NCBI GenBank assembly: GCA_009760855.2
Contig: WPIO01000029.1
Location: 3,252,501-3,316,500 of the forward strand
Source of the DNA: Cristatella mucedo
Lineage: Eukaryota > Bryozoa > Phylactolaemata > Cristatellidae
DNA: 64,000 nucleotides
Direction: 5' to 3'
Shown piece after piece: positions 45,430 through 57,003 of the stretch. The notes under the pieces were generated by a model, which was not told the DNA's origin, ran no database searches, and saw nothing but the letters and a program-made list of their open reading frames with translations. Made by a program: the position numbers and the translations under genes. Numbering within the stretch: position 1 is the stretch's first letter; every line of letters starts with the position of its first letter.

Positions 45430-47415
45430 AATTACCGCAATCCACTCTAATTACGCTAAGGTTGCCGGAAATTAGCGTTGCCGAGCTCAAATCTTGCGCT
45501 GATTGTAGTACACGATCGAATTTATGTATCCCCCAAATAAATATCACATAGCTTCGTACAAGCGCACCTATACAAATGAGCTTCGACGCAGGACGCCTGT
45601 ACTACAATCCACCGCAATTCATTCTAGTTCCCGTCAAATCCATCACAAATAAGCTGCTCACAGCTCCAAAAAACTTGGAATATCAAACTACGCTACACGT
45701 ACAATGTATCTAGAAAATTTTGCGAAATTCCGCTCACGCGTTCTCACGAAGTTCACTGAAATAGCATTGCATTTGCCCAGGCCAATACATTCCACCGAGA
45801 AACGACAGAAATCCAGTTCGAAAAGCTCCTGTTTTGATTGCATATGACAGTACACTCTGCGAAAATTATACTTACAAAATTTCATTTGCATTGGCACGGC
45901 CGTTTTCGTGCAATGCGCTGCAATCGACTGCAGTAGCCCAGGCCAATACAGCAATCCACTTCAATCCTCTGCACACAAAAAAATTAAAATCGCTTGCGCC
46001 GAGTTCCGGTTTTTATTGCATATTAAAGTTCACCTTGCTGTGTGCACAACCACGTAAAATTAAAAAATAATTTGCATCCTCGCACTGTGGCAATAGGCGG
46101 CAATCGCCTGAAATGACCTGGGAAACTACCCCAATCCACTCTATTGCACTGCAAATCATCCTCAAATTGCCATGTCGAAGCTCTAATTGACATTGCATAT
46201 AAGACTAGACTCAGTTCAAAGTGCACCCACAAAATATCGCTCCAATATGCTCACGAGTTCTCACACAATGAATTGTAATCGACTACAACAGCCCGGTCCC
46301 ATACCTCAATCCGCCGAAATCTGCCTCACAGCGACCAGAACGCGTACACTATAAGCTCTAAATATGATTTCACGCTGCTCTACTCTTCAGTTATTGTGTA
46401 TTCGCATAACTTTATTGCAATTGCCTCGACTATTCTGCCACAATGCACTGCAATCGACTGCAACTGTTCGGGCCAGAATGTCAATCGACCGCTAGCCTCC
46501 GCAAAATGACCAGAATGCGTATACTTTAAGCTCTAATATTGATTGCACGTTGCTCTAATCTTCGGTTATTGTGTAATCGCACAATTTCACTGAAATTGCC
46601 TCAACCATTCGGCAGCAATGCACTGCAATCGACTGCAATGGTCCGGGCCAAACAGGCAATCTACAGCAATCTGGTGCAAAATGCCCTGATGAAATCGGTT
46701 TTGCAATGCACCCATTTTAATGCATGTTACAAAGCACACTGGTTAAAGTCAACCACATCATTTTAACTAGTTGCGCCAGCACAATCTCGAGCAATGCATG
46801 GAAATCTATGGCAAAGGCTCGGCTCAATGCAACAATCCACTAAAATCCTTGGCAAGTCGACCCCAAATTGGCTGCACGAAGTGCTAATCGTCATCGCATT
46901 TCACATTTCTTTGGGCTAAGAGTGAAAACGTAGGACTTTCGAGCTATTTTGTACGTCAATTTTCAACAATGCATGGCAATCGACTGCAATGGCAGGGACC
47001 AATACCGCAATCTGTGGCAAATCGACGAGAAATCGGCTGCACCAAGCTCCAATTCTCATTTCACGTAATATCTCACGGCGCGAGAACATACTTTTCACCC
47101 ATTCAACCAGCTCTGACCATTCAATCTTGAGCAATGCATGGCAATCAACGGCAATGGCCCGGGAAATTACGGCAATCCATTATGATCCATCGCAAATCGC
47201 TGGAAAGTGACTGGGCCAAGATCACCTGTCACAGCGCACCGTGTTTGAAGTTCAATCGCATCCTTTCAACCAATTACGCACGTACGATCGCGAGCAATCA
47301 TTGGCAATCGGCAGAAATGGCCCGAGCCAATACCCCAACTCGCGGTAAATCGACGAGAAATTGGCAGCTCGAAGCCCCAATTGTCATTGCATATAAAATT
47401 CCGCTGCGTCCAAAG
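45430..47415. repeat. Degenerate tandem array, about 12 units of ~175 bp
   Basis: A core related to CAATGCACTGCAATCGACTG followed by CAATGGCCCGGGCCAATAC and GCAATCC recurs at about 45437, 45603, 45764, 45911, 46091, 46267, 46441, 46617, 46792, 46967, 47132 and 47295. The spacing in the middle is 174-180 bp, and 147-166 bp at the edges, where placements are approximate. Each unit also carries a second block related to CGAAGCTCTAATTGACATTG about 80-100 bp further on. Units differ from one another by many substitutions, so the array is old. No coding frame survives across it. Confidence 0.85.
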
Positions 47416-47473
47416 TAAAACCATGGCGTTTTAAAGATGCTTTGCTCGTTAACTGTCAGCAATATCAGCAACG

Positions 47474-49930
47474 ATGTTCTGCACGAAGGCCTGCATGAGT
47501 CGCAGATTCCTTGACTGTCTGGAGAATTTTGGCTCGGTCCAACACGTTAATCATATCACCCACGTCGGTGGCCATATTGTAGATCTCGTGATCACTAAGG
47601 GTGTCCTCCCCACTGACCTTGTGGTGTGCCCACTGACCCTCTCAGATCATTGTTCGGTCTCGTTTACTGTTCCTGCTCCCATGTACGTACTGGGTAATGT
47701 CGAACTTGTCAAGCGACGTAACTTACAAAGCATTGACATAGAAAAGTTTTTGCAATCTGTTTATGATGCAGGTCTTCTTGATCTGCATTAAGACTCGACC
47801 GGCAGCCTCGATACCCTCGCTGATGCAACGAACATGACACTCAAGAATGCTCTTGACAAGCATGCTCCCGTTCATTCTATCCGTGTACAAAGTCGTGGAG
47901 ATTCCTTTCAATTTACAAAAAAACTCCTAAAGATGCGCCAGGTTAAGTGCAGCCTTGAATGTCGTTTCAAGAAATCAGGGTCTGATGCAGATCTAGTCAA
48001 TTTCAAAGACTTCATTCGAGTTTACACCAGGAAGGAAGTTTAAAAAAGCCAGGGCTTCTTTTTTCATCCGGAAGCTGAATTCCTGCCAGTCGGACCCTAA
48101 ACAGATTTATAAGACAGTAAACCATTTACTGGGGAATGCTGTGAGGTCTGACTCCCCAGATATTACCGGCTCATCCGAAAAATTGTTAAGCCTTCTTTAC
48201 TGAAAAAGTTATGCACATTTGTGCCTCCATAAAGCCCCTTCCGATTAAATAAATTGCGGTTCCACAACCTGTGACCTTCCTTAAAAGGTTCTCCGAGGTT
48301 TCTGCATGCGATGTGGCTACCTTAATAAGGTCTAGTAAAAAGAGCTCGTCTCCTGAAGACCTTCATCTCTGTGGTCTTCACTAGCAGACCAACTTAGCCC
48401 TGCCATAACCAAGATTTTTAATGTTTCTCTGGGAAAAGGGGTCGTCCCCAAGTCCTTCAAATCGGCAATCGTTCGACCCATACTTAAAAACCCTGGTTTA
48501 GATACAGAGGTCCTTGCAAACTATTGCCCAGTTTCCCTTTCTTGTGAAAGATTCTCAAAAAAGTTGTTGCTAAGCAGCTGGCTGAACATATTGAAAATAA
48601 TGGAATGTCAGAAACATTTCAATCAGAGTTCAAGCGGCAGCACTCCACTGAAACTGCTGTCCTCCGTGTTAACAATGACATTCTAAGTGGCAACGATGAC
48701 AAGAATGTCACTGACCTAGCTCTCTAGCTCTGTCTGCTACCTTCGACACTACTGATCACGATGTTCTGCTTGAACGATTGAGTATAACGATCGGTCTGGC
48801 AGACGAAGCACTGGCGTGGTTTAAATCGTACTCGTCTGATCGTGTTCAATCCGTGCCGTGTGGGGGTCAGGTCTCACACACGAGACTGGTCACCTGTGGA
48901 GTCCCTCAAGGGTCTGTACTCGGTCCCTTGCTGTTCTCCATTTATACTCAACCTCTGGGGAAAGTAATTAAGGTCCATGGAATAGGATATCACTTTTATG
49001 CTGACGATACTCAGCTGTATTTGTCATTCAAACCGTCGGAATCTGCTGTAGCAACTGAGAAACTGAATGCTTGCCTTGCCGAAATTCGATCCTGGATGTC
49101 GGAAAACTTCTTGAAACTAAATGACGATAAAACCGAGCTGCTGCTCATAGGACACCCTAAGCGTGTGGCTGGATTAAAAGGCTTTGCTCTTCTAATGGAT
49201 AATGCTGTTGTGCGACCATCACCGCATGCTCGGAATTTAGGTGTCGTTTTCGACAACTGCATAAATTTGAAAAGCTTCATTCAGAAGACTGCTTCTACAG
49301 TTAGCCATCACGACCGATCCCTATCCAAGATTAGGTGCTGTCTTTCACAGTGGCTTGCAAAATATTTAACTCGCTCTGTAGTTCTGTCTCGACTTGATTA
49401 TTGTATTTTCCTTTCGGCTGGGCTACCAAAGAAAGCGACTAGGCCACTGCAGCTGGCTATGAATATGGCTGCAATGCTAGACTTCAAGTCCTAGAGGTTT
49501 GGTCACGTGCCTCCTTTGCTAAAAGAGCTAAGATAGCTGCAGGTTGAGCAACGGATACAGAGCAAAGTTCTTAGGCAGATTCACAAGGCCCGCCACGGCT
49601 TGGCTCATCCATAACTGAACTGCTTCAACAACCAGTTTCAGCTTCCTCGCGCCCTCAGGCCCTGTGTGGACAATAAATTAGGTGTTCCATTCCTCCGCTT
49701 AAAGGCCGTTGGCCGAAGACGCTTTAGTCAGTGCTCTGCAGGTGCTAGACAGTGGAAGTCGCCCCCACAATTCTTACGAAACGACGACTACTTTCCTGCT
49801 GCGACTATGGCACATCTTTTTCAGCTACCGAATGCGTACCGAAAGCCGCTTAGGCTGTGAGTGCGCTATACAAAACTCTCCCGCGTAACACCCACAGTCT
49901 TTACGACTTTGTGGCGTTACATTACATTAC
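47474..49930 (+). mobile_element. LINE family B, longest copy (endonuclease end to 3' tail)
   Basis: A CR1/L2-type non-LTR retrotransposon, 5'-truncated inside its apurinic-type endonuclease. Frame 47474-47791 holds the end of that domain (HITHVGGHIVDLVITK, then LSDHCSVSF with the terminal SDH catalytic motif). The reverse transcriptase is frame-broken from 48450 to 48770, then open from 48778 to 49494, with [17 protein letters not shown] and the active site [13 protein letters not shown] (YADD at about 49000), then KTELLLIGHPKRVAG. Later parts are broken again (stop at 49492-49494). The 3' end is GGCGTTACATTACATTAC. It begins within 60 bp of the end of the tandem array. Confidence 0.92.
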
Positions 49931-49939
49931 GAATTCATG

Positions 49940-50585
49940 GACCGGCATGGCACTGGTATCCTTATCTAAAAAGCCCCGAATCCTTGCAATGGTACTCAGG
50001 GGAAAGTACGTGCCTTGACTGAAGCTGATAAGCTCATCTGGTGAAAAGTTATTTTGGAAGAGGGTACACAGATTCCGTCCAGAGGCTACAAGAAATATTA
50101 AGTAAAGCCTGCCTGCTGTCGTTCCAATCTGTAACTATTATAAGACAATAGCTGTCGCCTTTTTATCCATCTTAGCTGCACTGTAGATCGTGAAAGAAAA
50201 AAAGACCGTCAATAAAAATGTTGCAGCATGCTCATCACAAGATCACGCATAATGCTGAATCGAGTACAAAACGCACCTACATGTATATTAAGCCCAGCAG
50301 GCACAATCTACCCCTGTAATAAGCTAGGTTTGTAAGTTCGTCTTTATGCGAGTCACAGTCGCTGACGCCATGTTTAAATTGAGCTATTGGTGAAATATCT
50401 ATGGTACTACAATCGTCGTAGTTGTACGGGTAGAGCAATGCGTGTCAAAAAGGGTGAAAATTTGCTAATTGCCATATGTACCTGCAACATGCACTCATAG
50501 TTGAAATTGAACAGGACGCAGAATTTCGCAGGACAATGGATGAAGAAGGGTTGCTCAAAGGCTGGCCATGGCATTCCACCACCTC
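49940..50585. other. No gene seen; possible LINE A trace
   Basis: Text near 49930-50050 (CATGGACCGGCATGGCACTG and following) is weakly reminiscent of antisense LINE A around 19690-19800. The rest is unassigned. Confidence 0.3.
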
Positions 50586-50589
50586 TTTT

Positions 50590-50725
50590 TTTAATAATCC
50601 ATTTGTATAGCACCTTAAGAGAACTTATTGATCTCTATTCAGGCGCTTCACGTATGCCACGGGGCTCGAGCCCACGACCTCGGCCAGACCTTGGTCAGAG
50701 AGATCAACTTAATCACTCGGACAAA
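50590..50725 (-). mobile_element. SINE2 copy
   Basis: The plus strand shows TTGTATAGCACCTTAAGAG, then GATCTCTATTCAGGCGCTTC, then GGCTCGAGCCCACGACCTCG and GGCCAGACCTTGGTC. This is the reversed SINE2 order. The box A end is decayed. Confidence 0.82.
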
Positions 50726-51002
50726 TGCTGTCACCCGAAGTGGCGACTGGCGCTTCGGCTTGGACCAACTGAGTTGGCATATGGGGAAGCTGCCAGAGTG
50801 AGGTCGGCCGACCGGAAGCCGTGCTATCTGCCTTCAGTATGCGATGGACATGCATCAATATAATTTGCACGGCCCGGTGGCTTTGTGGAACCCCCCAGGC
50901 GTGGCCAGCTTTAGGATGTTTTACGGCCATCTACTATATCCGAAGGCAACCGACTGCCACCTCAAAGGCATGGACACATTTAAAAGCAGCAGTCCCACTA
51001 TG

Positions 51003-51080
51003 ACTTAATAATAACAACACCTTGTTATAGTACCTTCAGAGAACAAAAATCTCTTTCCAGACACTTTGCATAATGAGAAA
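51003..51080 (-). mobile_element. LINE A/SINE2-type 3' tail
   Basis: AATAATAACAACACC, then AGTACCTTCAGAGAAC, then AATCTCTTTCCAGACACTTT: the reversed shared tail without a body. Confidence 0.6.
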
Positions 51081-51484
51081 GGGAGCATACCAGCTGATCT
51101 TGATGCTTGCAGCATGCAGCAAATGATAATATCTATTTGGAGGGGAGGGGGAAGGAGCACCATCTATGGCTGCAATGGGCTCCAAACATAACCAGTAGGG
51201 CAGCAAATGAGCATCACGGACGGCCTAAGCTATCGCACCTACGGTCAGCATGATAGACTGTCTTAAGTATATCATGCCTTCGCGTCAGACCTTGCACGAT
51301 CCTCATGATCCCATCTAACTTAGTTGCTGCATCAGCAGGCAGATGACATAGTGATGCTTTATGGCTAGCACTTTAAGGAGTACCTCGCACGGATCGCGAT
51401 TTCGGCTAACGTCAATTCAAGCGTCGTGACAAGCAGAAAAGTTACAGCAGATGCTTGTTCTTTCTGTCTGTCTCTGTCTGTCTG

Positions 51485-51485
<1 letters not shown>

Positions 51486-51552
<67 letters not shown>

Positions 51553-51565
51553 TCTCTCTCTCTCT
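51486..51565. repeat. (CT)n microsatellite
   Basis: A CT run of about 80 bp flanked by CTGT tetranucleotides. A GACA/CAGA stretch with similar content sits at about 52020-52045. Confidence 0.97.
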
Positions 51566-51599
51566 TTATCTCTTTATCTCTTCGCCATCCTCCTCGTCC

Positions 51600-52602
51600 T
51601 CCAAGCCACTGCATCTCGTAGCTTCTGCTGACATCACTGGCACATGGACGTGTTGCAGTGTGCGGCCAGCTACCAGCCATGTGTAGATCTGTGGACGGTG
51701 TACAATCAACCACCACTCTCACAAGCCTGAAAAAACGACAGGCGCGCACATGCCTGCATGCACACCGCATGCACGGCAAGCCGTCGTTCAGAGGTATGCG
51801 CTTAAAGAACGCTCCAGTAAGCAGCAGCTATATTAGCGCAGTCGGACAGATCGCAGCCGAGACACTGCAGCCTCTACAGTCGGCGAGCAGCATATCCGTG
51901 CAAGATCGTTTAAGTGCGGCAACAGAGAGGTGTGACGAGGAGCGCTGGTGTGGCTGGCCACGCGAAGCCTCATCGTGCCGCTATGCGACCAAGACAAAAT
52001 GCATGGAGCCGGGTCTTGGCAGACAGACAGACAGAGACAGACAGGAGCACCACTGCCTGTCACCGACCGTCGGAATTGCACTGGCAAGCGGCTGACGGCG
52101 GCAATGTTGCCTCTTGCCAGTGCTCCGGCTCTAAATTCTAAATTCTGATTCTAAACCGCCAACGCTGAACGTGACAGAGAACCATCCCTGATGTTTGCTC
52201 CATCCACACAGCCAGCTACCAGCGGAAGCAGTGAGTGCCACCGCTCTGCTGTCGGTCGGAGCAGAGCCCAGCTGCCTACCGCTCGTCCAAACTTGGGTTA
52301 TCCACGTGCACGGTAACAGTGCCTACGCACATAGCGCTACCGTTATAAATTAATAAGTCTACGGCCCACGAGCCAGTGCACGCTAGCCTTCACACGAAAT
52401 AATTCTGCGGCGGCTGAAGAGAGACACCCGGCAGAGAGAGAGAGAGAGAGAGCGAGCGAGCACTGCCGGTGCAGCAGCCGCTGGCCACGACGCGGTGCCA
52501 GTCGGTGAGAGGGACGTCGCAGCGAGGCCGGCAGCAGGCAAGCACCACGGGCTGTTGGCAAGTTAAAGAGCTCTCCTCCCGACAGCAGCTGCCGAGCGGT
52601 GC
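51600..52602. other. No gene assigned; may hold further CTNNAL1 exons
   Basis: Moderately GC-rich. On the minus strand a (CT)n tract at about 52435-52451 precedes a TCTCTTCAG, after which AAELFRVKASVHWLVGRR is open to a stop near 52347. It does not resemble catulin, and I do not call it. Confidence 0.3.
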
Positions 52603-52767
52603 CTAGCGGCCGATGCCGCCGGCTTGGGACGCATCGCCGCAGACGTCGTGCGTCAGAGCGAGCAGTTCGTGAACGACAGCGGTCCACGTCGAGCGCACCG
52701 TTTCGAAGTTCTCCTCTGCCGTGCGGCTGGTGGCGTTCTGCGTGAGCACCCTCGCGGCGAGCTTCAG
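52603..52767 (-). CDS. CTNNAL1: CTNNAL1 exon, most downstream seen
   Basis: Begins after TCTCTGAATTCAG with [20 protein letters not shown], then [24 protein letters not shown], matching the human segment from SAAETLTLHPSSKIAKENLD to LLREI. The frame stays open to TAG at 52605-52603. No convincing donor was found, so the true exon end lies somewhere at or before 52603. A terminal exon is unlikely, because human alpha-catulin continues for roughly 200 residues. Confidence 0.8.
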   Translation of the reverse strand: MKLAARVLTQNATSRTAEENFETVRSTWTAVVHELLALTHDVCGDASQAGGIGR

Positions 52768-55700
52768 CTGAATTCAGAGAGACGAAAGCAGTTGGCGATG
52801 AGGTGGACAGACTAACTGACGTTCACACTGCCAGAAGCTATGGTGTCCGCTTAGCCGCCGTTCGCCGCCATGCCCGCACGCAAGCATTTTCTATGTGCTG
52901 CATAAAGCCATAAAGGCGCAGCCAGGCGACTTACGATGTCGAACACCGACGCAAGGTAGCCACGTATGCATTCGGCCCGCACGGCATGGCTCTCTGCTAT
53001 GGCCACATGCTGAAGCAGCCGGCAGGCCTGGAAAAGGAAATCGAACGGAAACGTAAGCTGAGCTGCCGTGCGCAGCAGCACAGCACAGGTTCGGTCAGAC
53101 GTCGTCAGAATTTCAGCCTCGTTCGATCGCTCGGTCTTGATCTTCTTAATCAGTGCTACAGGACATGCGTGATACCAGTGGCCGTTGCACGACAGCTGCT
53201 ACCTAAGTGACAGCAAATAGCGAATCGCAAGGGTGTGCAGCCTAGATTCTGAGCACCCTCAAAGATGATGGTGAAAAGAGAAGTCAGCAAAAGTCGGAAT
53301 GCATTTGCAAGGAAATTGCTGGACCATTTGCAATCGCTCATCTTAGCCAGCATACGAACGGCATTTTTATTCTTATGGATGTGTGTGCTTATATGCATGT
53401 ATATGTAAATACAATACTTGTGTGTGCATGCGGGTGTGCGCACGCATGCACGTGTGAGCGTGCATGCGTCTGTGTGTTTATGCTCGCAGAGGTGTGTGCG
53501 TGTGTGCGTGTGTGCGTGCATGCGTGATAGCCATGATAGCCCAGGAGACAAGGTGCTCTTCTTCACGAGCGAGGTCGTTGGTTCGGAAGTCTTTGGGCGG
53601 CCCTTTATTTCCAGCTACAAGCGATGCAAGTCGGTGAGAGTGCCACATTTCACATATCTCAGCCTTTTGGCTGAATGCCATGCTCCAGTCTAGTCTTTCC
53701 ACAGTACTATACTCATACTCACAGTACTATAAGATCGTATTATGGGTGAGGATGGGTGACATGGATTTATTTATGCTGAAGCAGATGATTCAAGCCAAAT
53801 GCATATCCTTGCACTTCATTTCGGAAACACTGCGGCTTACATAATAGATAAGTGGTGTTGTGAAAGCTGTTTTCAGGGCTGTGCCCTAGAGCTGCAGATC
53901 CACAGAAATTTTCATCGGCATTGACATTGTACAAACGGACCATGTAGTGTACAACAGCAGAGCAATGCAGCTGCAGCTTAATTTGCTTCCGGGCTGTTGT
54001 GGCTCTCAACCGAAGGTTGTCCTAAAATGTCTATAATTAACATAGAAACCTGTTTTCACTGCATGGTCTCCCTGCTGTACATGATGCATACTAAGATCTT
54101 ATATATGCAATCACAGGATGCCAGCTAGGTTAACGAGTAGTACAACACTACTACCACTCCTGGTGCCATGCAGATAAGGGGTACCGAGGTACTAAATTCT
54201 ACGACAGGCACCGGTGTTCAAGAGATCATCCAAGGAACCTCTGAAATATGGGGTACCTCAGGGATCTGTGCTTGGTCCTGTTCTTTTCACGATTTATATT
54301 CTCCTTCTTGCAGATTTGATTGCCAAACACAATCTAGGCTTTCACTTCAATGCAGATGACACTCAGTTGTATCTTTGCTTCGATCCCCCAGTCCTCCAGC
54401 ACGTCAAATTCTCTCAACTCCTTTGCTGCATGTATTGATGGATGGAAACTTTCTTAAATTGAATTATAATAAAAACCAGCCAACTAGTTATGGGAAAACC
54501 AAGCGTGATTCAGAAATTGGAAAGGCTATCGCTAAAACTCGGCTCTGTCATCATATCTCCTGTTGAATCTGCACGAAATCTAGGTGTCACGTTCCAAAGT
54601 GATCTTTCGTTAGACGACCACATCAGCTCCACAGTCAAGACTGCCTACTTTCAGTGACACAGCATTGCTAAAATTCGGGCTTATTTAGACAGGGATACCA
54701 CACCTAAGTTGATCCATGTATTTGTGAAATCCTCTCTCGACTTCTGTAACTCACTGTTTGCTGGTCTCTCGGCCTGTGCACTCAGGCCCTTACTGCTGAT
54801 GCAAAACTCTGCTGCTAGGCTTGTCTGTCCTGGGTGTCGCAGTTGCCACATCACATCACTTCTTGCCGACCTACACTGGCTCCCAGTCAAGCAATGCATC
54901 GACGTCAAGGTTTTGTCACTCACGTTTAGGTACTTTCATTATTGGGCTCTAGCCTACCTACCAGATCTACTCCCCTACCAGGCGTCGAACCACTTACTTT
55001 TCGAAATTTAACCGTTTACTCATACCTGGTACAAATCTCAAATCCTTTGGTGACAATGCCTTTAGTTCGTATGCTCCCAAACCCAGGAACTCACTCCCGA
55101 CTTGCGTCACGACATCTCCTGACTTGTCCACATTTTAACAAGAAACTAAAAACGTGTCTATTTATCACAGCATTTAGTGGGTTCCTGTGACTCATCCTAC
55201 ACGTGCTTATGCATGCAGACACTGTACATGCTGCCACTAACCAAAGTTGCATGCCGACCTTGTGTATGTCACCCCTAACCATGATATTCTTGTTGTTTAT
55301 TGAGTATGCTACCACTAACAATTCGACCGTGCTTCCTTTGCAGCAAATGTAAAGTGCCTAGAAAGAGATTGGGTTATCTGAATATCAAGTGTATTGTTAC
55401 TACTATTATTATCATTAGTATTATATCGACTTGTTTTCTTCACAACACATGTAAAGTGCCTAGAAAGAGATTTAGCTCTCTGATGGTGCCATACAAATGC
55501 ATTACTATTATTATTATCATTAATGATCCCAGACCATGGAAAGATGTATCACAACTTTTTTCAACGACCAAGTTTTCCGGCAAGCTGAATATATATTTCA
55601 TTCAATTGTATTGTATTCACCTTGCCCTTGTTTCTGCTTAAACGACAAGTAGCGTATGACAAGCAGATCTGCAAGTGACTCTGCTGAGAGAGCTGGTCCA

Positions 55701-56905
55701 TTTTTATATCTGCACGAGCTGGAATAGTACAACAACAATAATAATAATAATAATGAGCATTTGTATAGCATCATGCGAGAACTAAATCTCTTACTAGCCA
55801 CTTTACATATGCTGTAAAGGAAGACCCCGTGAACTTAAGTAATGAAGAATAAGCAAGCAAGTTCGATGAGGTGGTCAAATTTTTTTAAGATCAGATGCAA
55901 AATCCTACGAAGAAGGCTTTGGCAATCGCCATGATCGGTGAACAAGTTTTGTGCCCCAGAGTAGCAATACCCACTCTACCCTATGTATTCAAGGGTTCTC
56001 TTGAGATTTGCTGCTAGTTTTTCTTCACTCTTGAGCACAACCTTGGTACATTGCTAATATACGTATCACATCTGCCACCGAATGGCCCCCTGGGAGTTTT
56101 TTTTATAGCATTATATGAAGGCAGCCGATGGTCGCAGCAACGCTTACTGACATTTCGAGCAATAACGTCCAAGGGCATGCATGCCACGTTCGGAAAGCCC
56201 CGTGCATACTTGCCTCTATGATCTGATCGTTGCGGTCGGCGAGGCGTGCGACAAGCGTGTCTACATATTCTCCATCGCCCGTCTGCGCTGCGGTGAGCAG
56301 CGTACTGAGCAGCGCACCATCGGCCACGCCCTGGTCCGTGCCTGCAGCAACGGCTTGCACCCGTGCCGCCGCTACCAGCTGCAACGGTGGAAAGAGCGTG
56401 CTCGAAAGGCTTAGCAGCAGCAGCAGCAGCAGCGCTGGGCCTTTACTCGCGGTAACACGGCCGTTCATCGGCAAGCAAACGGCACGGCTCACTCTCTAAG
56501 GAAAAATGAATAATGCAGTTACCCACGATGCACTGCACTGCTAAGATTCGAGAAGGACCATCCGACCGAAGAATGGGCATACTGAAAGTGAGAATGACAC
56601 TTTGCTTTGTCTTGCCTACAACAAACATGTCGCATCGCTTTTCGCTAGTTTGCCGCTGCAGTTTCCCTCTTCTGAGTTGCTTTTTTTTTGTTCTCTCACG
56701 TGGTGGTCGATAACGTCCTAGATATGGGAAGCTGTCGCCGTGCGATTTAAAGCCGCAATGCGCATACGTACTACGTAGCGAGAAAGCCGAAAAAAAATTC
56801 GTAGGCACGGCAGCCGGTGTACAGCACACGATTGTCGGATGCCTCAGCCACATTGGCATTCAAGGCAGATCAGATCGTGCGACTGGATTGGGCACTGCGG
56901 TAGCA

Positions 56906-57003
<98 letters not shown>

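Noticed and set aside
45430-47415. CRISPR-like array
   Set aside because: The units are ~175 bp, diverged throughout, without short identical direct repeats or unique spacers, and this is animal nuclear DNA.
48778-49494. Active reverse-transcriptase gene
   Set aside because: The 238-codon frame is part of a LINE B copy with stops and frameshifts on both sides.
52347-52412. Terminal CTNNAL1 exon after the CT tract (AAELFRVKASVHWLVGRR)
   Set aside because: A plausible acceptor, but no resemblance to catulin and no donor to join it to.
56103-56492. Secreted protein with a leucine-rich signal peptide
   Set aside because: The leucine run comes from a (CTG)n tract just upstream of a splice acceptor. 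The frame downstream is a CTNNAL1 exon.
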